NCBI GenBank assembly: GCA_964426135.1
Contig: CAYRPN010000010.1
Location: 11,055 to 75,054 of the forward strand
Reading direction: 5' to 3'
Source of the DNA: CAYRPN01 sp964426135
GTDB lineage: Bacteria > Planctomycetota > Phycisphaerae > Phycisphaerales > Phycisphaeraceae
DNA length: 64,000 nucleotides
Positions 8,858-17,810 of the stretch are shown here, piece by piece. Within the stretch, counting starts at the first letter, position 1, and each line of letters begins with the position of its first letter. Position numbers and translations under genes: made by a program. The notes beneath the pieces were generated by a model. The model was not told the origin of the DNA. It made no database searches and saw nothing but the letters and a program-made list of their open reading frames with translations.

Positions 8858-8920
8858 GAATCCTGAACACCCCGGAATCCTGAACACCCCGGAACCCGGA
8901 ACTCAAAACTCAGAACTTCC
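8858..8920. repeat. Tandem AATCCTGAACACCCCGG units and AACTCAAAACTC-type repeat
   Basis: Two 17-base direct copies of AATCCTGAACACCCCGG are followed by degenerate CCGGAACTCAAAACTCAGAAC repeats directly before the ASCH gene start. The tract belongs to the same class of low-complexity intergenic repeats seen elsewhere in the window. Confidence 0.75.
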
Positions 8921-8931
8921 ACTCCTCCGCC

Positions 8932-9660
8932 ATGTCCGTCCACATCGCCATTCTGGTTCGTCCGTATCCGAGGCTCATCCTTGACGGGCGCAAGACCATC
9001 GAAAGCCGGCTCACGGTCACGCCGCGCGTGCCGTTCAAAGCGATCACACTCGGCGAGCGCATCTTCTTTAAAGAGTCCTCCGGCCCGTTCTTCGCCACGG
9101 CGACTGCCGGCGAGACGCTCTTCTTCGACAACCTCACACCCGCGAAACTTGCCGACCTCAAGCAGCGCTTCAACCACGCCATCTGCGGCGAAGACGCGTT
9201 CTGGAATTGGAAGCGCGATGCCAAGTACGCCACGCTCATCCATCTCCTCGAGGTCATGCCCACCGGCATCGGCCCCGCGATGGAACCTTCGCGCGGCCCA
9301 GCCTGGTTCGTCCTGTCCGATAACGCAGCCGCCGCTGTGCCATTGCCGTTTCAAGTCACGCTGACTGCCGGCGCCATCCGCAACAGCTACCTGCGGGTAC
9401 CGCGCAAGATCTGCGCGTTGCCTGTCGAGCATTACGGAGGCAGTACGTCAGCAGAGGCCGGTAACCCGCTGCACCTCGTCCTGCCCAATGGCCAAGGCAT
9501 CGACACCGACATCGTCAGCAACCACATGATCCGCTGGCGAGGCTGGGGCGCGATCTACAAAGAGCACCACCTGAAGCCGGGCGACCGCGTGTGTTTTGTT
9601 CCCCTCAGCACGGGCAAGTATCGTGTGGACTGTGTCACACACTCCCCCAAAGCTGGATGA
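8932..9660 (+). CDS. ASCH-domain-like protein
   Basis: The 242-residue product begins with IAILVRPYPRLILDGRKT, which has the shape of an ASCH/PUA-like domain (a small RNA-binding or RNA-modifying fold). A second conserved block, around residues 175-230, contains WRGWGAIYKEHHLKPGDRV and may be a further beta-barrel. The exact function is unknown; ASCH proteins are thought to act on RNA or nucleosides. The 3' end overlaps the nadC start, which implies co-translation. The start follows a repeat tract and has no clear ribosome-binding site. Confidence 0.7.
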   Translation: MSVHIAILVRPYPRLILDGRKTIESRLTVTPRVPFKAITLGERIFFKESSGPFFATATAGETLFFDNLTPAKLADLKQRFNHAICGEDAFWNWKRDAKYATLIHLLEVMPTGIGPAMEPSRGPAWFVLSDNAAAAVPLPFQVTLTAGAIRNSYLRVPRKICALPVEHYGGSTSAEAGNPLHLVLPNGQGIDTDIVSNHMIRWRGWGAIYKEHHLKPGDRVCFVPLSTGKYRVDCVTHSPKAG

Positions 9661-10537
9661 TTTCGTTCCCCGCGACGAAGCGGCCGCCCTCATCGCCCGT
9701 GCCCGGCAGGAAGACCTGGGGCCGGAGAACCTCGACATCACCTGCGCGGTGTTCCTCCCGCACGACCGTCCCACCGTGGCCGTGATGCACGCCCGCAAGC
9801 CGGGCAGGCTCGCCGGCGCTGCTCTGCTGCCGGTGGTTGCGCGGACGTACGATCCGGCGGTCCAGGTGGAACTGGCCGCCCACGACGGATCCGCGCTCGC
9901 GCCTCGGCAGACGGTCGCCACTTTCCGCGGGCCACTGCGCAGCGTGCTGGCGATGGAGCGCATCGCCCTGAACTTCTGCACGCATCTCTCCGGCATCGCC
10001 ACGCTCACCGCGCAATATGTCGAAACCGTCGCCGGCACCAAGGCGAAAATCTACGACACGCGCAAAACCATCCCCGGCCTGCGCGGGCTGGCGAAGTATG
10101 CCGTGGCCTGCGGCGGCGGCCACAATCATCGCATCGGGCTTTACGACGCCGTCCTCGTGAAGGACAACCACATCGCGCACATCCCGCCCGCGCAGCTCGC
10201 CGCCGCGCTCAGTGACGCGATCAGCCGGGCCCGCGCCTGGCAGCCCGCATCACAGCGGCCGAGTTTCGTCGAGGTAGAGGTCGATACGCTGGCGCAGCTT
10301 GAAATCGTGCTCGCATGCGACGTGGACATCGTGCTGCTGGACAACATGACGCCGGCCCAGATGCGTCAGGCGGTGACGCTGCGCAATCGCATCGCCCCGC
10401 GCGTCGAGCTCGAAGCCAGCGGCGGCGTGAACCTGGCGTCCGTTCGCGCCATCGCCGAGTCAGGCGTCGAGCGCATCGCCATCGGCGCCCTGACCCACTC
10501 GGCGGTCGCACTGGACCTGGGGCTGGACATTGACTGA
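9596..10537 (+). CDS. nadC: Nicotinate-nucleotide pyrophosphorylase (quinolinate phosphoribosyltransferase)
   Basis: NadC converts quinolinate and PRPP to nicotinate mononucleotide, the entry into NAD synthesis. Family marks include ARQEDLGPENLDIT near the N-terminus, YDTRKTIPGLRGLAKYAV with the substrate-binding Arg/Lys residues, GGGHNHRIGLYDAVLVKDNH, and DIVLLDNMTP plus LEASGGVN in the barrel. The start is uncertain: the frame opens inside the ASCH gene with TTG 9596 and in-frame GTG codons at 9623 and 9632; homology starts just after these. It overlaps birA by 8 bases, so NAD and biotin functions are coupled in one transcript. Confidence 0.95.
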   Translation: MFPSARASIVWTVSHTPPKLDDFVPRDEAAALIARARQEDLGPENLDITCAVFLPHDRPTVAVMHARKPGRLAGAALLPVVARTYDPAVQVELAAHDGSALAPRQTVATFRGPLRSVLAMERIALNFCTHLSGIATLTAQYVETVAGTKAKIYDTRKTIPGLRGLAKYAVACGGGHNHRIGLYDAVLVKDNHIAHIPPAQLAAALSDAISRARAWQPASQRPSFVEVEVDTLAQLEIVLACDVDIVLLDNMTPAQMRQAVTLRNRIAPRVELEASGGVNLASVRAIAESGVERIAIGALTHSAVALDLGLDID

Positions 10538-11552
10538 ACTACCAGACAACGAGAGAGCACCCCTGAGCAGGGAGACGATTGACGTCAAGGTGTTCACCGC
10601 CCTGCGATTCGCCCTGCGTCACAGCGATGGCCCCATGACGGTCGATGCGCTGGCCACCCGTACACACTTTCCAATCAACGTCGTGCTCCATTCACTTGAT
10701 CGCCTCGTCGCCGCCGGCTGCACGCTTGTTCGCGACACGACAGGCGTGAGCCTGCAGTCCACCGGCCTGGGCGTCTGGTCCGATTTCATCCGCATGACCA
10801 CAGGCGGCGATCGTATCGTCGAGGTGTATCGCCAGACGACGAGCACGCAGGACGCCGCCCGCCGGCTGATCGCCGGCATCGGTCCGGCCGCCGCGGATCG
10901 CACCTTGATCTTCGCCGACGAACAGATCGCCGGCCGCGGCCGCATGGGCCGCACCTGGACCGCACCGCCCGGCTCAGCCGTGCTCGTGAGCCGAATCGCC
11001 AAGCTCAGTCATCACCAGATTCAGTCCGCCGAGTGCCTGCCGCTGATCGCGGCGGTGGCGGTGGCGCAGACCATCGACATGCTCGCAAAGGGCCGTTGCG
11101 AGCCCGCGCGGATCAAGTGGCCCAACGACGTGTACGTGCAGCAGCGCAAGATCGCCGGCATCCTCGTGGAAATGCTGCCGCGTGAACAAGTGGCGATCAT
11201 CGGCATCGGCGTGAACGTTGCGCTCGCAGCCGATCAACTCCCGCCTGAACTGAAAGACAAGGCCACCAGCCTCGCCATGCTCGGCGGCGATTGCGATCGC
11301 CTGAGTGTCGCCGCGACGCTTGCCCACCACCTGGACCACTGGCTCGCCCCCGAAGCGCACTGGGATCGCGCGATCCGCATCTGGCGCACCCGCAGCCTGC
11401 ATCGCAGCGACGAACTCGTCACCTTCATGCACGACGGCAGGCGCACCACAGGCTACGTCATCGACGTCGATCCCGCCGCCGGCCTGATCGTGCGCACGCA
11501 AAACGGCGAACTGGTCAATCTGCCCGCCGCGACGACCTCGGTGGTGGTGTAG
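10530..11552 (+). CDS. birA: Biotin-protein ligase BirA with N-terminal winged helix
   Basis: The enzyme activates biotin to biotinyl-AMP and attaches it to carboxylase carrier lysines. The catalytic domain shows the biotin-binding motif GRGRMGRTW near residue 135 and IKWPNDVYV near 195, and the C-terminal SH3-like cap ends the protein. About 90 residues before it resemble a helix-turn-helix region, so it may also repress biotin genes as in Escherichia coli (inference). The start is probably TTG 10530, which overlaps the nadC stop; no ATG lies before the conserved part. Confidence 0.93.
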   Translation: MTELPDNERAPLSRETIDVKVFTALRFALRHSDGPMTVDALATRTHFPINVVLHSLDRLVAAGCTLVRDTTGVSLQSTGLGVWSDFIRMTTGGDRIVEVYRQTTSTQDAARRLIAGIGPAAADRTLIFADEQIAGRGRMGRTWTAPPGSAVLVSRIAKLSHHQIQSAECLPLIAAVAVAQTIDMLAKGRCEPARIKWPNDVYVQQRKIAGILVEMLPREQVAIIGIGVNVALAADQLPPELKDKATSLAMLGGDCDRLSVAATLAHHLDHWLAPEAHWDRAIRIWRTRSLHRSDELVTFMHDGRRTTGYVIDVDPAAGLIVRTQNGELVNLPAATTSVVV

Positions 11553-11578
11553 CTCCGATCAGAGGAGCGTGAGCAGGA

Positions 11579-11797
11579 ATCAAAGTGATCGATTAGGATT
11601 ATGGTTGGGATTATGATTAGCAGGGGAGTCGGAGAGTTTATGAGGAAGAGTAGGGGTATGAGTAGGAACAAGCCCTCGATTCCCATTTCTCTTCATACTC
11701 ATACTCATACTCATACTCATACTCTGAATCCTTCTGGTTCCTATTCATTCTCCTACTCATCATCCTAATCTTTCTGGTTCCACCTCCTACTCCTCAT
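11579..11797. repeat. Large degenerate palindrome with TACTCA microrepeats
   Basis: The left part contains GATTAGGATTATG, GGGATTATGATTAG and GTATGAGTAGG; the right part contains five tandem ACTCAT units (about 11696-11722) and CCTACTCATCATCCTAATC. The arms are degenerate reverse complements. It fills the space between the convergent birA and nrnA-like genes and touches the latter's stop codon. Confidence 0.82.
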
Positions 11798-12891
11798 CCC
11801 CGCAGCGCGCCGAGGATCGCTTCTTCCACCGTCGCCACGGCCTGCTCCAGCGTGCCGGTGAATTTCACGCCTGCCGCCCGTGCGTGGCCGCCGCCGCCGA
11901 AGCGGGCAGCGAGTTCCGCGACGTTGATCGCATCCGCGCCGGGTTTGCTGCGCAGGCTCACGCGGATCACCGGCGCGCGAAGCTTCTGGCTCTCCGTGCC
12001 GTTGCCGAACGCGGGCGGCGGCTCCACGACCAGCGCCACCACCTGCACCGCGCTGACCGATTGCGGAATGTCCACGAAGCGCTCCGTCTCTTCGACATGC
12101 GCGCCGGTCTCCGCGAAATCTTTCGCCCGCAGGATCATGACAGCCGCCTGGCCGTTCGCCAGGAGTTTCATGCTCTGCATCGCGCGGACCTGCAGGGCGA
12201 GCTTTTCCAGTCGTTCGTTCTGCTCCAGCTTGGCGTAGAGGTCGGCCTGGTCGATGCCGCTCTTCATGAGCCTGGCGGCCAGCAGGTGCGTGCGGGCCGA
12301 GGTATTGGAGAAGCGGAACCAGCCCGTGTCCGACGCCACGCCGGCGAAGAGCGATTCAGCGATGCACACGTCGCGGATCAGCGGATTCGTTTCGTCGCCG
12401 GCGTGGCGACTTGAAGTCGCCACGCCGGAGCCGACCATCGCATCGAGAAGATCGACGATGACGCAGCACACCGCCGCGGCCGCGCCATCCACGACGCGGT
12501 GCTTCGCGGGGATGTCGCCGGTCAGGTGATGATCGACGATCAATGTGCGGTCCAGCAGCGGTTCCAGCGCGCTTCGCATCGGCGCAACCTGCGCCCAAGC
12601 GCCGGTGTCGAGGATCAGGACCAGATCGGGTTTGCCGAAATCCATGCCCGTCGCATGTTCGCGCAGCAGGCCGTAGCCGCGAAGCCTGCGGAACGACGGC
12701 AGCACCGGCCCCATCAGCACGCCGTCGATTGCTGCTTGAGGCTTGAGCGTCCGCAGCGCCGCGGTCATCGCGGCCACCGCTCCGTAGGCGTCGCCATCGG
12801 GCTTGGCGTGCGTGGTGATAAGCACACGCTGCGCCGGCTGAATCAGGCGGGCCGCGTCGGTGAGGGAAAGGTTGGACTGGTAATCGCTCAT
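11794..12891 (-). CDS. DHH/DHHA1 phosphoesterase, NrnA-like
   Basis: A 365-residue protein of the NrnA family, which degrades very short oligonucleotides (nanoRNase) and can dephosphorylate pAp. Motifs are THAKPDGDAYG near residue 28, LILDTG, the DHH motif VDHHLTGD near 107, ASDTGWFRF, and the C-terminal DHHA1 motif GGGGHARAAG. Start ATG 12891 is chosen because the longer reading to 13077 runs through the palindromic element at 12949-13026. The ribF gene lies upstream on the same strand with that element between them. Exact substrate is inferred from family only. Confidence 0.88.
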   Translation of the reverse strand: MSDYQSNLSLTDAARLIQPAQRVLITTHAKPDGDAYGAVAAMTAALRTLKPQAAIDGVLMGPVLPSFRRLRGYGLLREHATGMDFGKPDLVLILDTGAWAQVAPMRSALEPLLDRTLIVDHHLTGDIPAKHRVVDGAAAAVCCVIVDLLDAMVGSGVATSSRHAGDETNPLIRDVCIAESLFAGVASDTGWFRFSNTSARTHLLAARLMKSGIDQADLYAKLEQNERLEKLALQVRAMQSMKLLANGQAAVMILRAKDFAETGAHVEETERFVDIPQSVSAVQVVALVVEPPPAFGNGTESQKLRAPVIRVSLRSKPGADAINVAELAARFGGGGHARAAGVKFTGTLEQAVATVEEAILGALRG

Positions 12892-12948
12892 GCGGACGAT
12901 GTTCCAAGAATGCAAGTGAACTGGATCCCCGCGTTGCGTCAAGGCCCG

Positions 12949-13026
12949 CGTAGGGTGCGTCAAGGCTCGGCGCGGACGCACCGCAGCGCGACGTGGTGTG
13001 TCCGCGCGGATTTGACGCGCCCTACG
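12949..13026. repeat. TAGGGTGCGTC element, copy 1
   Basis: Inverted ends CGTAGGGTGCGTCAA and its degenerate complement TTGACGCGCCCTACG flank inner GGACGCACC / GGTGTGTCC arms. It supplies the TAG stop codon of ribF. Copy 2 is at 51928-52051. Confidence 0.88.
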
Positions 13027-13954
13027 CCGGCCGCCGCACGTGAAACCCCCGCGACATTCGCCGCACCTCTTCCACATCGCGCTGCAGCTGCGCCTTCAGC
13101 GCCGCCACGCCGGGGAAACGCTGCTGGTCGCGTAGCCAGCGCGTCAGGCGCACCACAATCACCTGCCCATACAGTTCGCCATGATAGTCGAGGGCGTGCG
13201 CCTCGATCACCCGTTCTCGACCGGCGAACGTAGGTTTGATTCCCACGCTTACCGCCGCCGGGTGTACACCGCCATTCTCCAGCTCAATTTCGCCGGCATA
13301 CACACCGTCGCAAGGCAGGGCACGCCCGGCGAGTGCCGCGGGATCGAGGTTGGCCGTGGGCACGTCGATCGTTCGGCCGAGCTGCTCGCCGCGCACCACA
13401 GCCGCGCTCAGTTCATACGGCCGGCCCAGGCACCGTGCCGCATCCGCGACGCGGCCATGCCGCAGCAGCCAGCGGATCAGCGAGCTGCTCAGCGGAGCCA
13501 GCGTGTGATCGGAAAGCTCCACCTCCGCGTCCGCCACGATGATCGTCTCGTAGCCGAAGCGCGGCCCCAGTTCCGCGAGCACTTTCAGATCGCCGGCGCG
13601 GCCCTTGCCGAAGCGAAAATCGGGCCCTTCCACAATCGCCGCCGGCACGTGGCGCTCCACCAACTGCTCGATGAACTGCTGGGGCGTAAGCGAAAGCAAC
13701 GCCGGCGACGGGGCAAACACCACGACTTCATCCGCGCCGGACTCGCGCAGGTATCGCGTCTTCTGCGCAAGGGTCGTCAGCCGCAGCGGTTCGTTCCCCG
13801 GGCGCAGCACCGCGGCCGGGTGCGGATCGAACGTCAGCGCGATGACGCGCACCGAGGCCTGCCGCGCCGCTTCCGCCGCCCGCGCCAGGATCGCTCGATG
13901 CCCCAGATGCACCCCGTCGAAGTTGCCGATTGTCAGCACGCACTGCGGATCCAT
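13022..13954 (-). CDS. ribF: Bifunctional riboflavin kinase / FAD synthetase
   Basis: RibF makes FMN and then FAD from riboflavin. The adenylyltransferase half starts with the nucleotide-binding GNFDGVHLGH at residues 10-19 and has VEGPDFRFGKGR; the riboflavin kinase half contains PTANLDP and the segment LPCDGVYAGEI. The length, 310 residues, is normal. Start ATG 13954 matches the family; the reading up to 14137 is not supported. The stop codon TAG is the first triplet of the repeat element at 12949-13026, so the present C-terminus (HVRRPA) was probably set by that insertion. Confidence 0.95.
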   Translation of the reverse strand: MDPQCVLTIGNFDGVHLGHRAILARAAEAARQASVRVIALTFDPHPAAVLRPGNEPLRLTTLAQKTRYLRESGADEVVVFAPSPALLSLTPQQFIEQLVERHVPAAIVEGPDFRFGKGRAGDLKVLAELGPRFGYETIIVADAEVELSDHTLAPLSSSLIRWLLRHGRVADAARCLGRPYELSAAVVRGEQLGRTIDVPTANLDPAALAGRALPCDGVYAGEIELENGGVHPAAVSVGIKPTFAGRERVIEAHALDYHGELYGQVIVVRLTRWLRDQQRFPGVAALKAQLQRDVEEVRRMSRGFHVRRPA

Positions 13955-14218
13955 GCGAGTGAGGATAGCGGGCTGCCGCGCGGGTGACGAATCCGCGGGC
14001 CGTGTTGGCAACGGGTCCAGTCTGCCGAGGGGCAAGCCGCCGGCGACGCTACGAGCAACGGCAGTCGCTACGAGTTGACCCTCGGCCAGATGACCCGGGC
14101 GAATGCGGAGGCATATGCGGTGAGCAAGGGCGGTCACCTGGTGACGGCGGCTGAAATGTCCCGCTCCTCCATTCTTCTACTTTGGTACATTCACAACTCA
14201 CCCGCCAGGAGAGAACTT

Positions 14219-15337
14219 ATGTCCGAACCTGCCGCGACGGAGTACGAGTGGACGACGATCAAGCCCGCGATGGATTCGCTGGAGTTTGGGATACACGTGC
14301 CCAAGGGTTGGAACAAGGCGCCGATCCCGCAGGAGCAGCCTGACTTCAGCGACCCCAGCGCCTTCATGCCGCTGGCTTTGTTCGTGGCGCCGTTCGGGGC
14401 GGTGGTCTTTTCCGTCGCTGTGCGGCCGGTGTTCGAGCAGGGCGGGCCGAAGCAATGGCTCATCGCGCTGGCGCAGCAGCAGCAAGGCATGCAGTTCGAG
14501 CCGCCGCAGGACTGCGAACTGAATGAACTGAAGGGCGCCACCTGCCTGGCGACCCTGCAGTCGGACGTGGGGCCGATGCAGTCGCGCTCGGTGATCCTGG
14601 TCAACGGCAACACGATGGTGCTGCTCAGCGCCTTGGCGCCGGTGCAGGTCTGGCCCTCGCTGGTGCCGACGTTCGACAACATGTTCGGCGGGTTTCAGAT
14701 GCGCTGGAAGCTCAAGGGGAAGGAAGAGCCGGCGCCGGCTTCCGCCACGCCGACTGCGGAGGATGAGAAGCCCACGTTGCCCGCGGACATCGCCTTGGCT
14801 GGTGACGGCGCCAGCCTCGACCCCGAGCACAAAATGAACGTTTATTTCCGCGATCACGGCATCGGCCTGGTGCCGCGCGTGCTGGAGGTCAACGAAAGCG
14901 AACGCTACGCCCTGATCGGTTGCGGCGCCATCGTCGCCATCGTGCAGGTGCCCCTGGGCTGGCACGCCATCGACGATGGTAAGCGCACTCTCGTTTTCGA
15001 TCCGGAAAACAAGATCCAGGTCAACCTCAACGTCCTGCAGCCAGGCCCGCTCAACATCGAACAGGTGATCGAAGCGATCCTCGGCCAGGTGCAGCAGGCG
15101 AACCCCGGCGTCGAGCACGTGCGCATGACCATCGCCGGCATGCCCACCCTGGGCCTGCGGAACCTCAAGGCCGACGGCGAAGAAGTCGAACAGGCATTCA
15201 TGTTCCGCCCCCATGCCGTCGGCGGCGATTCGACGAACACACTCCTGCAGGTGCGAGTCACGGCAACGCCCGGCGAAATGATCCGCGCCATGAACCTCGC
15301 GGAGGTGCTGGTGCGCGGAATGCGAACGGGCGCGTGA
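14219..15337 (+). CDS. Conserved hypothetical protein (372 aa)
   Basis: I do not recognise this protein. ATG 14219 has AGGAGA about 7 bases upstream and is preferred over the start at 14075. The product lacks a signal peptide or membrane segment. Two similar-looking halves, one before and one after a Pro/Ala/Glu-rich linker near residues 170-200, each hold an amphipathic beta pattern (GIHVPKGWNKAPIP and VPLGWHAIDDG), which hints at an internal duplication. It is divergent from ribF and followed by an IS element. Confidence 0.6.
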   Translation: MSEPAATEYEWTTIKPAMDSLEFGIHVPKGWNKAPIPQEQPDFSDPSAFMPLALFVAPFGAVVFSVAVRPVFEQGGPKQWLIALAQQQQGMQFEPPQDCELNELKGATCLATLQSDVGPMQSRSVILVNGNTMVLLSALAPVQVWPSLVPTFDNMFGGFQMRWKLKGKEEPAPASATPTAEDEKPTLPADIALAGDGASLDPEHKMNVYFRDHGIGLVPRVLEVNESERYALIGCGAIVAIVQVPLGWHAIDDGKRTLVFDPENKIQVNLNVLQPGPLNIEQVIEAILGQVQQANPGVEHVRMTIAGMPTLGLRNLKADGEEVEQAFMFRPHAVGGDSTNTLLQVRVTATPGEMIRAMNLAEVLVRGMRTGA

Positions 15338-15380
15338 GCACCGGCTGGTGATCCCCGCTCGGCTTTTCCATGCAGCGTCG

Positions 15381-16704
15381 GTAGTGTCCGGTCATTAGTC
15401 GAATAGTGTCAACTGGGTACGAACCGCACCCTCGGAGAGTTGCGCGCCTGTTTGCGAAACCAACTCGAAAACAGGCACTGTTTCGCTCAGCGCCACGCCG
15501 AGCACCTGAAATAGTTCATTCAGCTCCTGCGACAGTCGATTGCGATGCTTCAGCTTCATCACTAACACGTACACGACCACGGCGATCCACACCTGGGTCT
15601 TCACGGCGTTGGCCGTCACGCCGAAGAACGCTTGGATGTGCAGGTGCTGCTTGGCCCACTTGAAGAACAGTTCGATGCGCCAGCGCTTGCGGTACAGCAG
15701 CGCGATCATCAGCGCGTCGAGCGTGAGGTTGTTGGTCAGACACTTCAGCCGCTTGCCGGTGTCCGGATCGACGTAGCGCACCACACGAAGCGTGTCGGGA
15801 TAAAGTCGGCGCGATCTGGGGCCACGCAGACGCACCAGGCGGTCGCTGGTCACCGGACCGCCCGGCTTCACCGGCAACCGCTCGCGCACGCCGAAGTTCA
15901 TGTTGCGTTTGGCGCGGGTCACGAAGAACGCGCCGCTCTGGTGCATGCGGTACAGGCGCGCGAAGTCGATATAGCCTTTGTCCATCACGTAGAACGCGCC
16001 GGGCTGCGGAACGATCTGGTCGAGCATCCACCAATCGTGCGTTTTCCTGTGAGAAACACGCACAAACACGGGGATGCCCGCGCCCGCGTCGAAGACGGTG
16101 TGAGCCTTGATCGCGGCCTTGTTCCGCCGGAACGCGGCCCACGGAAACAGCGCCAGGCACAAGTCGATAGTCGTCGAGTCGATCGCGTAGACGTTCGTTC
16201 GCAGCCGCAGCAGGTCCGCGTCGACGGGCAGGTCGAGCTGCGCCGCCGCGATCATCGCCAGGGCCGTATCGTCGAAGATGCGATAGTCGCGCTTCTCGTT
16301 GGCCTCCGCCAGCGTGCTCCGCGCCGGCGCGGCGCGGATGCCGCAGTGATAGCGTCGCGGCCCCAGCGCCTTGAGGCACAACACCGTCTCGCGCAGGCTC
16401 GACCGGCCGGTGACCTGCGCGAAGATCATGCAAAGAAACTGATCCATGCACGACAACGCTCGTACGCGGCGCTGGCCGCGATAGCGGCGCACGGCCGTGT
16501 CGAAAACACGACGCGGCAACAGTTCGACGAGTTGGGCGAACACGGTGCGCCCCTGGTAGATGGACGACTCCTTGCGGCCCGAAGGTCTCAAGGATGCCGA
16601 AACCAGCGGCTCGAATTGAAGTCGTGCACGGGGTCATACAGCGGCCAAACCCCTGAAACTAAAGTACGAAATCGCCGTTCGCTCATTCGTTAACCGGACA
16701 CTAC
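15381..16704 (-). mobile_element. IS4-family insertion sequence
   Basis: About 1.32 kb, bounded by inverted ends GTAGTGTCCGGT (left, 15381) and its complement ACCGGACACTAC (right, ending 16704), with one transposase gene on the minus strand. No target-site duplication is visible in the flanks, and the right flank is the orphan 3' end of a gene, so an adjacent deletion or rearrangement probably followed insertion. Confidence 0.9.
15395..16591 (-). CDS. IS4-family DDE transposase
   Basis: A 398-residue transposase. The first catalytic Asp lies in YAIDSTTIDL, the second in YVMDKGYIDFARL, and the Glu in YRKRWRIELFFKWAKQ, which fits the IS4 Y-2-R-3-E-6-K signature exactly. The N-terminal part (VFAQLVELLPR, then CMDQFLCMIFAQVTGRSSLRE) is the usual IS4-associated N-terminal domain. 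The frame is intact, so the element may still be active. The stop codon is only 14 bases inside the left end, which is normal for compact IS elements. Confidence 0.95.
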   Translation of the reverse strand: MRPSGRKESSIYQGRTVFAQLVELLPRRVFDTAVRRYRGQRRVRALSCMDQFLCMIFAQVTGRSSLRETVLCLKALGPRRYHCGIRAAPARSTLAEANEKRDYRIFDDTALAMIAAAQLDLPVDADLLRLRTNVYAIDSTTIDLCLALFPWAAFRRNKAAIKAHTVFDAGAGIPVFVRVSHRKTHDWWMLDQIVPQPGAFYVMDKGYIDFARLYRMHQSGAFFVTRAKRNMNFGVRERLPVKPGGPVTSDRLVRLRGPRSRRLYPDTLRVVRYVDPDTGKRLKCLTNNLTLDALMIALLYRKRWRIELFFKWAKQHLHIQAFFGVTANAVKTQVWIAVVVYVLVMKLKHRNRLSQELNELFQVLGVALSETVPVFELVSQTGAQLSEGAVRTQLTLFD

Positions 16705-16827
16705 TGGTGGGAACTGGCAAAGCGCGACATGACGATCGGTTCGATGTCGCTGGGCACGATCGGTGGCGCCGCGTCATTTGATCGGATTCGCCTGGGGCGG
16801 ACTGAGGCGGACGCCGCTGGAAAGTAA
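16705..16827 (+). pseudogene. Orphan 3' gene end beside the IS
   Basis: Directly after the IS right end an open frame of about 39 codons reads WELAKRDMTIGSMSLGTIGG and then FDRIRLGRTEADAAGK before a TAA stop. It resembles the C-terminal strand of a lectin-like (LamG-type) domain, but this is weak. No 5' part occurs on the other side of the IS. Confidence 0.45.
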
Positions 16828-16907
16828 TTGGCGGTCGAGGAATGGGGATCTTTTTCCTGGATCGAAGGAATGGGGCCGAAGTAACTTCGCGAATTGGCGG
16901 TCCCCCA

Positions 16908-16964
16908 TTTAGCCGGCGGGCTTGCCCGCCGAGGGCGTCTCGGCGGGCAAGCCCGCCGGCTAAA
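16908..16964. repeat. Perfect TTTAGCCGGCGGGC hairpin
   Basis: Two 26-base arms, TTTAGCCGGCGGGCTTGCCC and on, pair perfectly around a 5-base loop. It is REP-like and shares TTAGC/GCTAA ends with elements at 37919-38018, 41877-42123 and 57527-57674. The rest of the gap 16828-17257 shows no gene. Confidence 0.88.
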
Positions 16965-17257
16965 TCGGGAACTTATTTCGCTCCGATTCCTAAGTCACTT
17001 TTGACTTGCTCCGTCCCACGACGTGCCGGCTGAGATCACGAGGGTCGCAAAAGGGAAAGGGCCAATGGCGGTTGAGGCGCTGATCACGAACCGCTGTCGC
17101 CAGCAGCGCACCCCGATCGCGCCGCACAATGAGTGGAACCGTCTGGTCACGAGGTTGCCCGCCTCACGCCGCTCCTCACTTCTTCCCCTCATTTCGCTAT
17201 CATGCCGAGCCGATCAATACAAAACTTCAACGTCAACCCATTCCTACGAGGTGATCC

Positions 17258-17587
17258 GTGTCCGACAAGAACGAACAGACGCTCGGTGATGTGGCGGCCC
17301 AGGCTCAGTCCCAGCAGATGCAGATCGACGTGGACGACCGCGACGCGCCCGTCACTTACGCCAAGCTCGTGCGCGTCGGCGCCACCGCGGAGGAAGTCAC
17401 GCTCGATGTCGCCGGCCCGATCCGTCCCACCGGCCCGGCCCGCGCGACGATGAAGATCGAGAACCGCATCGTCCTGAACCCCTGGGCCGCCAAGCGCCTG
17501 GCCATCACCCTCGGCCAGACCGTGCAGCGCTACGAGCAGGTTTACGGCGAACTGGAAATCGATGAGCGCAAGCGGGCGAAGCAGTGA
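17258..17587 (+). CDS. DUF3467 family protein
   Basis: A 109-residue protein of the DUF3467 family, marked by YAKLVRVGATAEEVTLDVAG, an R-V/I-V-L-N/S-P strand (NRIVLNPWAAKRLAITL) and the C-terminal QRYEQVYGELEI. The family is common and its function is unknown. The start is GTG 17258, placed by GAGGTGATCC directly upstream. It is monocistronic, followed by a gap containing a palindromic repeat. Confidence 0.85.
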   Translation: MSDKNEQTLGDVAAQAQSQQMQIDVDDRDAPVTYAKLVRVGATAEEVTLDVAGPIRPTGPARATMKIENRIVLNPWAAKRLAITLGQTVQRYEQVYGELEIDERKRAKQ

Positions 17588-17692
17588 GATGGACGCCGCG
17601 CCGATGATTGAGGGATCCATATTTAGTGTCCGCTCAAGCAGCGGAATGCGCTTCCGTCGGCCTGTGAGTTTGCCCCTGTCGCAGGTCGCTAT

Positions 17693-17793
17693 GGAGCCGT
17701 GCAACATTAACTCCGGAGATTCGAATCGCTTCGCTCCCAGGCGGACGACTTGGAAAGTCGTCCCACAAGCGATGTTGATCCTGCACGGCTCCT
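17693..17793 (+). repeat. Dispersed 100-bp palindromic repeat, copy 2
   Basis: Ends GGAGCCGTGCA and TGCACGGCTCC are perfect inverted repeats; the inside matches copy 1 (8755-8857) at nearly all positions, including the GGACGACTT / AAGTCGTCC hairpin. Confidence 0.9.
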
Positions 17794-17810
17794 AATTGGA
17801 TGGTGTCCTG

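Noticed and set aside
11696..11722. Tandem repeats as a possible CRISPR array
   Set aside because: Units are 6 bases without unique spacers, and no cas gene is near.
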